From MED-G105 sp965263305 (GTDB lineage Bacteria > Pseudomonadota > Alphaproteobacteria > Caulobacterales > Parvularculaceae): a stretch of DNA of 64,000 nt. Positions within the stretch are counted from its first letter, which is position 1. Every line of letters begins with the position of its first letter. A program made the translations under genes and the position numbers. Positions 52,019 to 61,353 of the stretch are shown in pieces. The DNA lies in contig OZ253666.1 of the NCBI GenBank assembly GCA_965263305.1, positions 682,001 through 746,000 of the forward strand, written 5' to 3'. The notes under the pieces are model-generated. The model did no database searches and had not been told where the DNA came from. It was given only the letters and a program-made list of their open reading frames with translations.

Positions 52019-53871
52019 TGGCGAGCGCGAAGGCCATCGCCGCCCAAAGCGGCGCGGAAGAAGCTGGCCTAGACCTTATGCTTGGCGGGCGGGCGGCCAT
52101 GAGTAACGCATTTTCGGCGGCTGCGATTCAGGACCTGAAATCGCTTACCCTCATTGCGTACTTCGTTGTGGGGGCCATTACAGCATTTCTGATTGGTTCT
52201 ATTCGCGCCGCGATAGCGCTTATGACGTCGGTTTTGGGGGCCGTGATCGCAGCGTTTGGGGTCTTCGGCTGGGCGGGAGGCGAGTTAAACGCCGCCTCGA
52301 CGTCAGCACCAACAATTATTATTGGCCTCGGCGTCGCGTCGCTCTTTCATCTTGTGTTGGCGACCGTTCGCGCCAGGGAAGAAGGAAAGAGCCGGCATGC
52401 AGCGCCAATGATCGCGCGATCCAGAGAATGGAAGCCAATTACCCTCACCCTGTTCACCACAGCGATTGGATTCGCATGCCTCAATTTTGCCGATTCCCCA
52501 CCATTCCGCGCCCTCGGCAACCTTGTCGCGGCAGGCGCAATATTCTGCCTCCTTTTTGGCATGGTCTGGACGCCGGCGCTTTTATCGGGCGTGACGAAAT
52601 TTTCGACCCCCGCCTTGGGACGCACGGAAGCCATTGCGCGTTGGATTGTTGATCTTGTCGTGCGCGAGCGTCGAGCGTTTTTGCTTGGCCTACCGCCCCT
52701 GTTTCTCGCCATCTGCGCCGGCGCCGCCCTGACCATTATCGATGATGATTATATCGAGTACTTTTCGAAAAAATTTGAATTTCGTCAGCATGCCGATCTG
52801 ATTGACGCTCATCTTACAGGAATCGATGTTGTCGAATTTGACGTTGATGGCGCGCGGTCGAACGCCGTTTCAGACCCGGCTTACCTCAGGTCAATCGAAG
52901 CCTTTGAAGAATGGTTGCGCCAACAGGACTATGTTTTCCATGTCAGCTCAATTGCTGAACCGATCCGTCGGCTTAACCAACATATGCTGTCTGGCAAACC
53001 AGAAGACCACCGCCTTCCCACGAACCAAGATCTCGCCGCGCAGTATTTGTTGGCGTATGAAATGTCATTGCCGTTCGGTTTAACGCTGACCGATCAAGTC
53101 TCGATCGACAAAAGCCGGTCCATTGTGAAAGCGACACTTTCTGGCGGCGCCACTGAGGATGTGCGGCGGTTGAGGGAGAATGGCGAGGCATGGTTATCAG
53201 GCCATGACAATGGCGCCGATCAACCGATGTCGGCGCAAGGCACCGGGCTTTCGGTCATGTTCGCCTACTTGTCCCATGTGAACATCAAGGCCATGACCAC
53301 GGGCACGATCGCCGCGATCATAATTGTATCGGTAATTCTTCTGTGCGCGTTTAGAAGCCTGAAATATGGCCTTTTGAGTCTTGTACCCAATGTGTTGCCG
53401 GCGGCCCTCGCCTTTGGGGTTTGGGGCTCGCTGGTTGGGAAGGTTGGCGTCGCCGTCTCGGCCGTTGCGGCGAGCACCTTCGGTGTGATCGTGGACGATA
53501 CCGTCCACCTACTCTGGCGTTATCTGGAATCACGGCGCGGCGGGTCGACGGCGGAAGACGCGTTACGCTACGCCATCATCAAAGCAGGCCGCCCCATGTT
53601 GATGTCGAGCCTCATCCTACTTTGCGCGTTTGGGGTGTTGGCGACATCAGGGTTCCACATTACGAACTCCTTAGGCGTTTTATCAGCAATCACCATAATT
53701 GCCGCCCTCGCAACGGATTTCTTGTTACTCGGCGCCATCCTATTGACCATTGACGGAAAAAAAGTGGTGCAATCTAAAGCGGCGTCGAACGCGACAAACT
53801 CTACCCTCGATCACGCGCCATTAGGGGGCGCGAATGCACCGGCCCCTGTCGTTGCTCGGGTCCCGGCCTAA
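52015..53871 (+). CDS. RND/MMPL-family exporter, main part (frame-shifted continuation)
   Basis: 618 residues from GTG 52015 (or ATG 52018). Homology begins in the first periplasmic loop (GGRAAMSNAFSAAAIQDL) and continues through helices 2-6, a second periplasmic loop (DDDYIEYFSKKFEFRQHADLIDA), and helices 7-12 ending KVVQSK. The family carries lipids, hopanoids or other hydrophobic compounds. It is joined to the preceding piece with no missing residues: adding one G near 52015 would give a single protein of about 798 residues. No LolA-like partner or membrane-fusion gene is adjacent. A CRP/FNR-like palindrome lies upstream. Confidence 0.8.
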   Translation: MMASAKAIAAQSGAEEAGLDLMLGGRAAMSNAFSAAAIQDLKSLTLIAYFVVGAITAFLIGSIRAAIALMTSVLGAVIAAFGVFGWAGGELNAASTSAPTIIIGLGVASLFHLVLATVRAREEGKSRHAAPMIARSREWKPITLTLFTTAIGFACLNFADSPPFRALGNLVAAGAIFCLLFGMVWTPALLSGVTKFSTPALGRTEAIARWIVDLVVRERRAFLLGLPPLFLAICAGAALTIIDDDYIEYFSKKFEFRQHADLIDAHLTGIDVVEFDVDGARSNAVSDPAYLRSIEAFEEWLRQQDYVFHVSSIAEPIRRLNQHMLSGKPEDHRLPTNQDLAAQYLLAYEMSLPFGLTLTDQVSIDKSRSIVKATLSGGATEDVRRLRENGEAWLSGHDNGADQPMSAQGTGLSVMFAYLSHVNIKAMTTGTIAAIIIVSVILLCAFRSLKYGLLSLVPNVLPAALAFGVWGSLVGKVGVAVSAVAASTFGVIVDDTVHLLWRYLESRRGGSTAEDALRYAIIKAGRPMLMSSLILLCAFGVLATSGFHITNSLGVLSAITIIAALATDFLLLGAILLTIDGKKVVQSKAASNATNSTLDHAPLGGANAPAPVVARVPA

Positions 53872-53930
53872 GGCAGCGTGAGCGATTTTTTACCCTCTTG
53901 ATATCCATCGATGAACTTGGGCGAGTTCTT

Positions 53931-55640
53931 TTAGACCTCGCCCGCGCCAAACCGTTCACGCCACTCGGCGACTTGATCTTCTTCGATTTTGCGAAACAAA
54001 ACCTCTGGCGGCGTAAACGCCTGACCAGGGGCGGCCCTCTTCAAGGCTTCCCTTGCGCCTTCAGGCCATTCCAAGTCTTTAGGGTCAACGCCGAAAATAG
54101 CCGCCATTTTTGCTGCGGTGGACGGGATCACGGGCGCAGAAAGCGCTGCATAAAGAAGAATAAGGTTGAGCCCGACCCTAACCCCGACCGCCGCCTTTTC
54201 TTGATCGGTCTTAAAGGCGGTCCACGGCGCCGCAACCTGAAGATACTCATTGCCGGCGACCCATATCGCGCGCAATTCTGCGAAAGCCTTGCGAAACTCC
54301 ATCGCATCAAGCGCAGCCGTGTAAGCGGCGATTTTCTCGTCGAGGGTTTTGATCAGCGCCTCTTCGGGCTCCCCATATTCGCCCGCTTCGGGGACAGCAT
54401 CGCCAAATTTGGACGCACAAAACCGTGTAATGCGATTGACGAAGTTGCCAAGGACATCGGCCAGGTCCTTGTTCACAGTTCCAGCGAAATGTTCAAGCGT
54501 GAACGATGCGTCATCTGACTCTGGCGCATTGGCCATTAGGTGCCATCGCCAGTAATCCGCTGGCAGAAGATCAAGCGCCTGATCCATAAAGATCCCGCGC
54601 TTCTGGCTTGTGGAGAACTTTCCCCCGTACCAGGTGAGCCAGTTTAACGACTTCAATGTGTCAACGGTTTTCCAGGGCTCTTCAGAGCCCAATAGCGTGC
54701 ACGGGAAAGATACGGCATGAAACGCTACATTGTCTTTACCCATGAATTCCACATAGCGCACGTCATCCGCACCCGCATCAAGGCGCCACCAAGAACGCCA
54801 ATCGCCGCCCGTCGCTGTCGCCCACTCCACCGTCGCTGCGATATATCCGATGGGCGCATCGAACCAGACATAAAACACTTTGGTTTCAAAGCCTGGACGC
54901 GCCGCCCCCTCATGGGCGACCTTGACGCCCCAATAAAGATCACGAGTGATGGACCGATCTTGTAACCCTTCTTTGATCCATTTCTGGGCGATGGACTTTG
55001 TCAGCAATGGCCAATCGGGGCGCGCCGCAACCCACTCAGCAACACGATCCTGCAATTTCGATTGCAAGAGATAGAGATGGCGCGTTTCGCGCACCTCGAC
55101 ACTTTTGGAACCAGAAATAACCGAATACGGATCTTTGAGATCCAACGGATCAAGAAGGGTGCCGCAATTATCGCACTGATCGCCTCGCGCCTTTTCGTAA
55201 CCGCAATGGGGGCAAACACCCTCCACATAGCGGTCCGGCAAGAAGCGTTGATCATCATTGGAATAGACCTGGCGCGATGTACGCTCCTCGATGAGGCCTT
55301 TCTTTTCCAAAACCGCTGCGAAATGTTGTGTCAGGTCATGATTGGGCGTGTTGGACGTTCGCCCAAAATGATCAAAGGACAGATCAAAAGCCTCGCCCGC
55401 TTTTTTTTGAATATCATGTTGTTCCGCGCAATAGGCTTCGACCGTTTGGCCCGCCTCCCGCGCGGCTAGCTCTGCCGGGGTGCCGTGCTCATCGGTGGCG
55501 CAGATATAAAGAACCTCGTGCCCCTGCGCGCGTTTAAACCGCGCATAGACATCGGCCGGCAGCATGGACCCGACAAGATTGCCGAGATGTTTGACGCCGT
55601 TGATGTAAGGCAAAGCAGAAGTAATGAGAATGCGCGACAT
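53931..55640 (-). CDS. metG: methionyl-tRNA synthetase
   Basis: 569 residues from ATG 55640 (MSRILITSALPYINGVKHLGN); the frame extends upstream to 55862 without conserved sequence. Class I signature PYINGVKHLGN (HIGH equivalent), zinc knuckle CPHC and CDNC in the connective domain (about 145-165), WFDAPIGY and the KMSKS equivalent FSTSQKRG. A C-terminal anticodon-binding helical region follows, without a Trbp111-like dimer domain. It charges tRNA-Met for both initiation and elongation. It is convergent with the RND gene, with 59 bases between the stops. Confidence 0.95.
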   Translation of the reverse strand: MSRILITSALPYINGVKHLGNLVGSMLPADVYARFKRAQGHEVLYICATDEHGTPAELAAREAGQTVEAYCAEQHDIQKKAGEAFDLSFDHFGRTSNTPNHDLTQHFAAVLEKKGLIEERTSRQVYSNDDQRFLPDRYVEGVCPHCGYEKARGDQCDNCGTLLDPLDLKDPYSVISGSKSVEVRETRHLYLLQSKLQDRVAEWVAARPDWPLLTKSIAQKWIKEGLQDRSITRDLYWGVKVAHEGAARPGFETKVFYVWFDAPIGYIAATVEWATATGGDWRSWWRLDAGADDVRYVEFMGKDNVAFHAVSFPCTLLGSEEPWKTVDTLKSLNWLTWYGGKFSTSQKRGIFMDQALDLLPADYWRWHLMANAPESDDASFTLEHFAGTVNKDLADVLGNFVNRITRFCASKFGDAVPEAGEYGEPEEALIKTLDEKIAAYTAALDAMEFRKAFAELRAIWVAGNEYLQVAAPWTAFKTDQEKAAVGVRVGLNLILLYAALSAPVIPSTAAKMAAIFGVDPKDLEWPEGAREALKRAAPGQAFTPPEVLFRKIEEDQVAEWRERFGAGEV

Positions 55641-55798
55641 GAATGATTGATCCGTTGGCAAGAGGCGTTGCGACGACAGAACCATCGCTCTCCACTTAAG
55701 ATATAGACCGCACTGCCTAAACGGCGAATCGACGCCTGTGAAGGGCGGTCTTTTAGCGTGGTTGTTCAGCTTACAGGTTCTTCGGGCAATGAATGCAA

Positions 55799-55843
55799 AA
55801 AACCGGCGACGTCTTAGAGGGCAGAGACGACATCGCCGGTTTT
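55799..55843 (-). terminator. intrinsic terminator of the paralogous membrane-protein genes
   Basis: AAACCGGCGA and TCGCCGGTTT form a 10-bp outer stem, and CGTCT/AGACG an inner stem. On the minus strand the structure is followed by TTTTTTGC, giving a strong terminator for the genes ending at 55963. It stands between them and metG. Confidence 0.9.
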
Positions 55844-55962
55844 GAGTTGCCCCCCACGACACAACGAAAGGGATGGGGGGCGGAGGGTTCTACAGGCCTG
55901 CATTGGTCTCGGGAAAACCGTTGGCAGCAGGGTGCAGAAAATCTGTTTCGAAGCCCGACCTC

Positions 55963-56592
55963 CTATGCCGCCAAAAGGGCGAGGCTGTTTTCAAGGCCGT
56001 CGGACAGGGTTTGCGCCCGATCGGCAAGGCTGGTGAGGCGGTCCAGCAGATCGGCATGGGTGACGCCATTGGCGTGAGCCGCAACGATCGCGACGAACCC
56101 CAGAAGGCCCAGAATCCGCGCCATGCCGCGACCCGCGTTCAAAAAGAGCGCGGCAGCGCCCATCAACTCCAGTATTCCCGGCATCCCGCCAGCCAATATC
56201 CGTTCAACGGCGCCGGCCAAATTCGTTTCTAAACCGGGCGCCAGGGTCCCGGCTTCGGTGAGGGCCGAAGACGCGAAGACCGATCCAAACGCGTTGAACA
56301 ACCCCGCGAAAGATTGCTCGCCTTCCGGCAACGAGGCGGTCAGATGCATGACGCCAAGCAACGATAGCAACCCTGCGCACGCGCCCTGCGCCATGCTGCG
56401 GAGAAAATTGAGGGAGCCGAAAATCGGCCGCCCCGTGGTAAGCGCCGCTGGCTTCGTAAACTCACTTCGTAGGAGCGCACGCGCGCGCTCAGTCGCTCTC
56501 GATGAATTCAGCGGCTGTCCTGCGTAAAGCGCGCCGGCGTACCCAGCAGACCCGGCAGGCATTGCATTGGCTGTAAAAAGTCTCTTTCCCAT
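55963..56592 (-). CDS. small membrane protein of an unnamed family, paralogue A
   Basis: 209 residues from ATG 56592 with GAGGTTGAG upstream; the frame reaches back to 56784 without support. An N-terminal soluble region carries EFTKPAAL and is followed by three hydrophobic segments: GLLSLLGVMHLTASLP, GMPGILELMGAAALFL and GMARILGLLGFVAIVAAHANG. The order and residues match the gene at 56850-57353, so they are tandem duplicates. The family is unknown to me; it is not a clear DoxX or TspO. It is 257 bases downstream of the other copy on the same strand and ends at a strong terminator. Confidence 0.75.
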   Translation of the reverse strand: MGKRLFTANAMPAGSAGYAGALYAGQPLNSSRATERARALLRSEFTKPAALTTGRPIFGSLNFLRSMAQGACAGLLSLLGVMHLTASLPEGEQSFAGLFNAFGSVFASSALTEAGTLAPGLETNLAGAVERILAGGMPGILELMGAAALFLNAGRGMARILGLLGFVAIVAAHANGVTHADLLDRLTSLADRAQTLSDGLENSLALLAA

Positions 56593-56849
56593 CTCAACCT
56601 CTCCCCGGTTTTTCGACGCGTCACCTGCGTCGCCTACATCATGAACTCTTTGCGTCACCGACTGTCTCCTCAGCCGACATGTACAAAAGACCCTGTCCTC
56701 GTGGCCCAAACTGGGACGGTTCGAGGTCATTTCAGGGCATAATGAGGCATAGCGCGCCACAATCTGTGACACAGCGCGCACCAAACGGCGTTTTCGCGTA
56801 AATTTTCAGTGGAAATTAGAGAAAATCACTCAGACGGGGTTTTAATCGT

Positions 56850-57353
56850 TTAGGCTTCGCCCACGACTAGAACCTGCAGGGCGAGCTGAAGGCGACGGGT
56901 GATTTCTTCTGCGTTGACCTGCACATCGCTGATTTCAACGCCGTTAAAATAGGCGGCTGCAAACACGATAAATGCTAGCAACCCTAAGACGCGCATGACA
57001 CGACGCCGGCCAAAAAAGAAGAGCGCGGCACCGCCCAAAATTTGGGGCAGCCCCATAAAGTCGCCCTTGATCAATTGTTCGAGCACCAAGGAAGCGTCGC
57101 TGAAGACGGTGATATCGAAACTCGCAGGAGCGCCGGCAGCGAATTGGGTCGCCCCGGCGAGGGTGAGCAGTCCTGCGCAGCTGCCTTGAATAAAATTGCG
57201 ACATCCATTCGCGACACCGCCAATCGGCCCGATCACCTGCTGCGCCGAGGGCCATGCTTGGGACAACGCCGCCGGTTTGCCGAAACTATGGCGAACATTT
57301 TGATCTCTTGAAACGACGGGAATGTCATTTGCGCGCCCAGCGATGCTCGTCAT
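56850..57353 (-). CDS. small membrane protein of an unnamed family, paralogue B
   Basis: 167 residues from ATG 57353 with GGAG seven bases upstream. It has the same layout as the 55963-56592 protein: GKPAAL, SCAGLLTLAGATQFAAGAP, GLPQILGGAALFFFGRRR and VMRVLGLLAFIVFAAAYFNGVEISD, followed by a helical tail (EEITRRLQLALQVL). About three membrane segments are predicted. The function is unknown; the pair may form a hetero-oligomer or represent recent duplication with divergence. It is shorter than copy A, mainly in the loop between the first two helices. Confidence 0.72.
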   Translation of the reverse strand: MTSIAGRANDIPVVSRDQNVRHSFGKPAALSQAWPSAQQVIGPIGGVANGCRNFIQGSCAGLLTLAGATQFAAGAPASFDITVFSDASLVLEQLIKGDFMGLPQILGGAALFFFGRRRVMRVLGLLAFIVFAAAYFNGVEISDVQVNAEEITRRLQLALQVLVVGEA

Positions 57354-57488
57354 CAGTTTGCTCCATGTTGTTTTTGTTCACCGACCTCAGATGGTGAGCG
57401 AACACGCCATGACCACTAACGATCCCGTCGCGGGTGATCACGCTTTACAGAGCTTCTTTGTGAATGGCGGCTCGCCAACGTCGATCAG

Positions 57489-57914
57489 CTAGGCCGTTTG
57501 GTGCTTGTCGTTCATTGCCTGGAAGGATGACAAGAGAATCCCTTCAAGGACCTCGACATCAAGCTTTTGAAAATCGCCAAGATAAAGGCAGGCTTTGCTC
57601 GTTTTGTGGGGGCCAAGTGTTTTCAGCGCCGTCGCATGGGCGGAAATGCCGTCCATAAGATAAAGCACCATCTTCGCCTTACGAGGCGAAAAGCCGATCA
57701 ACGGCATATCACCTTCGCGGCCGCTTTCATATTGATAGTGATACTGACCAAAGCCAATGATTGACGGCCCCCACATGACGGGTTTCAGCCCCGTAATGCG
57801 CTTCATCATCGCCAAAAGCGATTTGGCGTCGCGTTGTCGCCCGTCATGGTCAACCGCGTTGATGAAGGCGGTGACGCTCGCTTTTGTCGGCGTGGTTTTG
57901 TTCTCACTCGCCAT
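57489..57914 (-). CDS. DUF1801 family protein
   Basis: 141 residues from ATG 57914 with a GGGGGG site upstream; an earlier start at 57944 is less likely. DUF1801 motifs: VTAFINAVDHDGRQRDAKSLLAMMKRITGLKPVMWGPSIIGFGQYHYQYESGREG, then MPLIGFSPRKAKMVLYLMDG and ACLYLGDFQKLDVEVLEGIL. The family (also called YdhG/YjbR-like) has no settled biochemical role. It follows the MFS gene by 43 bases on the same strand and is probably co-transcribed with it. Confidence 0.85.
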   Translation of the reverse strand: MASENKTTPTKASVTAFINAVDHDGRQRDAKSLLAMMKRITGLKPVMWGPSIIGFGQYHYQYESGREGDMPLIGFSPRKAKMVLYLMDGISAHATALKTLGPHKTSKACLYLGDFQKLDVEVLEGILLSSFQAMNDKHQTA

Positions 57915-57957
57915 TGCGCCCCCCCTTACACTGACCAACGCCAATGCAACATTAGGA

Positions 57958-59415
57958 TTAGCTATCGCCCGTCGCTTTTCGCCAATCCTCCGGAAGGGAT
58001 TTGGTCAACCGGATAAATCCCCATATCGATACCAGGCCCGCAATGCCGGCGACAGATAGCGCGACGCGCAACGCCTGTTCCGAGGTTAAGTCTTGGACGC
58101 CAGATAAGAAATCGCTCAGCACACCGACGGTTGTAGGACCAAGCCCCAGGGCGATCATGTTCAGAATGAAAAAGAAAATCGCCGTGGATAAGGCGCGGAT
58201 TGAAACGGGCGCCAATGTCTGAGCAAGCGCGAAACACGGCCCCAGATAAAAGCCAGTCAACAAATGTGACGGCCACCATAAGATGAGCGACCAAACAGGG
58301 CTTGGCGCCCACATAGCGCCAAGGAAAAAGGGAATGTTGAGGGTCAGCGCAAAGGCCGGCACCCAACCATAGGCTGCTTTATTTTTCTTGGCCAAACGAT
58401 CAACCAAATTACCGCCGATAATGACGCCCAACACATAAGCCGTGCCATTGATAAGCCCGAGCCAAAAATAGACTTTCGAACTGGCGAAATCAGGGTGAGA
58501 GCGCGTGAAAAAGGTCACGATCCATGCCGCGACCGCGTAGGAAACAAATGATCCAGCGGACAGGCCAATGACGATATTTCGATAGCTTTTGATCGACAGG
58601 AGGTGACGCGCAGCGCGCCACAGAATGGCAACCTCGCTAAAGGCGCTCATGCGAATTTTTTGGGGAAAGACACGCGTGATCCTAAAGGCCGTCTCCTCCA
58701 CCACACCTTTGGGCTCTGTCACCGTCAGATTAGCAAACCCGTCACTGACCGCGGCGACGTCTTCTTGGTTGCGTTGGGGCTCTTTGATCGTCAACTTCAC
58801 CAAGAGAGCGAAGAGGACGCCCGGCAAACCAATCACGATAAACGCCGTACGCCAATCAAAATTTTGCACCATCCAACCACCGCCAAGATAGGCGAGCGTC
58901 ACCCCAATGGGAATACCGAGTGCATAGACGGCGAGCGCCCCGGCGCGCTTTTCCTTTGGATAGAAGTCCGAAAGCAGAGAGTGGGATGGCGGCGAACCGC
59001 CCGCCTCCCCAATGCCGACACCGATCCGTGCTAGCGTTAATTGAACAAAATTCTGCGCAAACCCCGACAAAGCTGTGAACCCAGACCATAAGGCGAGCGA
59101 AATCGCGACGATGTTCACACGATTAGTCTTGTCCGCGATGCGCGCAATTGGAATGCCAACCGTCGTATAAAGAAACGCAAAAGCGATCCCGGTAAGGATA
59201 CCGAGCTGTGTGTCGTTGAGCCCCAAATCGCGCTGGATCGCCGGCGCCAAAATGCCCATAATTTGGCGATCAACAAAATTAAAGGTGTAGACAAGGGTTA
59301 AGACAACAAGAACATAAAGGCGGTAAGCGGATGACGCTGGCTTTGCATCAACACCGCTCAGATCCCGCTCTTGTCCTTCATCTGCTGAAGGGGACGGCGG
59401 AGAAGATTGTGTCAC
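57958..59415 (-). CDS. MFS transporter (spinster-like)
   Basis: 485 residues from GTG 59415, chosen because it overlaps the upstream lipoprotein stop as GTGA; an ATG at 59442 is the alternative. Twelve hydrophobic segments are visible, beginning YRLYVLVVLTLVYTFNFVDRQIMGILAPAIQ. The family signature between helices 2 and 3 is present as GIPIARIADKTNRVNIVAI, and the G-rich helix 5 region as GIGEAGGSPPSHSLLSDFYPKEKRAGALAVY. These match the spinster-like branch, which exports sphingolipid-like or other hydrophobic compounds in various organisms. The substrate here is unknown. Confidence 0.88.
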   Translation of the reverse strand: MTQSSPPSPSADEGQERDLSGVDAKPASSAYRLYVLVVLTLVYTFNFVDRQIMGILAPAIQRDLGLNDTQLGILTGIAFAFLYTTVGIPIARIADKTNRVNIVAISLALWSGFTALSGFAQNFVQLTLARIGVGIGEAGGSPPSHSLLSDFYPKEKRAGALAVYALGIPIGVTLAYLGGGWMVQNFDWRTAFIVIGLPGVLFALLVKLTIKEPQRNQEDVAAVSDGFANLTVTEPKGVVEETAFRITRVFPQKIRMSAFSEVAILWRAARHLLSIKSYRNIVIGLSAGSFVSYAVAAWIVTFFTRSHPDFASSKVYFWLGLINGTAYVLGVIIGGNLVDRLAKKNKAAYGWVPAFALTLNIPFFLGAMWAPSPVWSLILWWPSHLLTGFYLGPCFALAQTLAPVSIRALSTAIFFFILNMIALGLGPTTVGVLSDFLSGVQDLTSEQALRVALSVAGIAGLVSIWGFIRLTKSLPEDWRKATGDS

Positions 59416-59747
59416 CGGCGTCCGCCTAGCCCCGTCACACAAGCGACACCGGCCCGGCCAATCGCTGCCGCCGCGCGGGGGTTATCGAAATCCCGCAATG
59501 ACTGAATTGCGTCCAGCGCGGTGTCGGCCCGTGAGACGTTGACGGTATACTGAGCAAGCTCTTGGAGTTCGGCGCCGGAAAGGTCGTCGGAAAGACGCCC
59601 CGCCATGCAACCGGCCGTTTCCGGGGGGATGCCAATCGCTTGAAAGCGATTATCAAGGGTCGCCTGGGCGCCCGATGCGCAAGACGCTAACGCAACGCAA
59701 CTCGCCATCATGCCGAAAGCCCTTATTGATCGATCCCGCAATGTCAT
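59412..59747 (-). CDS. small lipoprotein
   Basis: 111 residues with AGGAGAG before the ATG. An N-terminal segment with lipobox ALASCASG (Cys near 23) predicts an outer- or inner-membrane lipoprotein. The mature part is helical with two further Cys (AGCMAGRL, AGVACVTGL) that could pair. I do not recognise the family. It overlaps the MFS gene by 4 bases (GTGA), implying tight translational coupling and a shared role in the envelope. Confidence 0.78.
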   Translation of the reverse strand: MTLRDRSIRAFGMMASCVALASCASGAQATLDNRFQAIGIPPETAGCMAGRLSDDLSGAELQELAQYTVNVSRADTALDAIQSLRDFDNPRAAAAIGRAGVACVTGLGGRR

Positions 59748-60020
59748 AGATTTTCTCTCCTACCCGGTTTCGCGGCCCCTTGTTTCATTCAGCGATCGCG
59801 CGTTTGGGTTTTTCAAACGCCTCGCGCCAATCTGCAAAAGACTGCATCGCGGCATTTATCCGTTGGCCAGAGCATGCTTTAACTTGGGCGAAAAAGGCAA
59901 CAGCTAAGTGCTGTTAATACGATTGGCCGGCATGTTTCGTCGCTACGCAAAGATTTCGTCGATCGATGTAAACGACGCCGACGCATGCCGCGCGAAACGA
60001 AACCAGAAGGATCCCTACCC

Positions 60021-61040
60021 ATGAAATCCATGATGAGCACTACGCCGGGCGGCCCGGAAACACTCGTACTCACCGAGACGGAGACGCCAGCGCCAGGGCC
60101 GGGCCAAGTGCTTATCGCGGTGAAAGCCGCCGGGGTAAATTTTCCCGACACCTTGATTATTCGAGACATGTATCAGTTTAAGCCGCCGCGCCCCTTCGCG
60201 CCGGGCGGCGAAACCGCCGGCGTTGTCGAGGCCGTCGGCGATGGCGTCACCGGGCTACAGCCCGGCGATCGCGTCCTGGCGGGCGGTATCAATGGCGCGT
60301 TTTCCACCCATTTCATCGCCAACGCTAATCAAGTGAACAAAATCCCCGACGCTATGCCCTTTGGCGAGGCGGCCGCGTTCATGCTGACCTACGGCACCTC
60401 CCACTACGCTCTGAAAGACCGGGCGCGGCTGGAATCCGGCGAAACATTATTCATCTTAGGCGCCGCCGGCGGCGTCGGCGCCGCTGCGATTGAGCTTGGC
60501 AAAGCCATGGGCGCCAAGGTGATCGCTGGCGTTTCCTCCGATGATAAAGCCGCATTCTGTAAAGAGCTGGGCGCCGATGAAACCATCGTCTACCCGCGCA
60601 ATATCGGCGAGTTAGGGCGCGACGGCCAAAAGGCGCTCTCCACCGCGATTAAAGAGGCATCAAAGAAGCTCGGCCGGCCAGAGGGCGTGGATGTCGTTTA
60701 CGATGGCGTAGGCGGCGATTACGCCGAAGCCTCCGTCCGGGCCCTTGGATGGGAAGGGCGTTTTCTCGTCGTCGGGTTCCCCGCCGGCATTCCGAAAATC
60801 CCCCTCAATTTGACCTTATTGAAAAGCTGTCAAATTGTTGGCGTTTTCTGGGGCGCCTTCACGATGCGCGACCCACAGCGCAACGCCGCCCATGTGACCG
60901 AACTATTTCAGTGGTATGAAGAAGGAAAAATCCGACCACGGATTACAGCGTCCTTCCCGTTAGAGAAAGCCGCCGAGGCGTTGAAGCTCATTGAGGACCG
61001 CAAAGCGACCGGTAAGATTATCCTGACCATGGAGGATTAG
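60021..61040 (+). CDS. NADPH:quinone oxidoreductase-like medium-chain dehydrogenase
   Basis: 339 residues from ATG 60021 with AGAAGG ten bases upstream. MDR-family motifs: substrate domain GVNFPDTLIIRDMYQ and PGGETAGVVEAVGDGV, and the nucleotide site ILGAAGGVGAAAIELGKAMGAKVIAG. The zinc-binding cysteines of alcohol dehydrogenases are absent, so it is a zinc-free quinone-oxidoreductase-type enzyme. It probably reduces quinones or enoyl/aldehyde compounds with NADPH. It is divergent from the lipoprotein-MFS operon, with 273 bases between the starts, a gap containing a 7-bp hairpin (59800-59820) but no gene. Confidence 0.9.
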   Translation: MKSMMSTTPGGPETLVLTETETPAPGPGQVLIAVKAAGVNFPDTLIIRDMYQFKPPRPFAPGGETAGVVEAVGDGVTGLQPGDRVLAGGINGAFSTHFIANANQVNKIPDAMPFGEAAAFMLTYGTSHYALKDRARLESGETLFILGAAGGVGAAAIELGKAMGAKVIAGVSSDDKAAFCKELGADETIVYPRNIGELGRDGQKALSTAIKEASKKLGRPEGVDVVYDGVGGDYAEASVRALGWEGRFLVVGFPAGIPKIPLNLTLLKSCQIVGVFWGAFTMRDPQRNAAHVTELFQWYEEGKIRPRITASFPLEKAAEALKLIEDRKATGKIILTMED

Positions 61041-61353
61041 AGGCGGCGCCCGTAGGTCCCGCCTGACGGTGAGTCACTGCGATTGGTGATCGGTCGCCAA
61101 ACTCGGACTTTGTTCTCAATTCCGCGAACGACCGTTTTGCGGTAGGGGCTGCCATAGACGCCAGTGTTTTAGTTTAGGCGAGAATACGACGCTTAGATAC
61201 CGCGCTGATTGACAGGGATTGGCACTCAGTTGACTTATGAGAAGATTTCTCGAGTGTCTTCTGGCAGCGGTAGAACAATGTTCGCGCACCACCTATTGCG
61301 CCAACTGTAAGACGAACAGTCTTCTCACAAAGCGTATAGTTTTGCATCGTAGC
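61041..61353. other. gene-free stretch entering an AT-richer insert
   Basis: About 310 bases between the quinone-oxidoreductase gene and the small membrane gene. No open frame with a plausible start or family match is present. AT content rises through this stretch and stays raised up to about 63100, which suggests a boundary of an inserted segment. No repeat, tRNA or integrase was seen. Confidence 0.4.
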
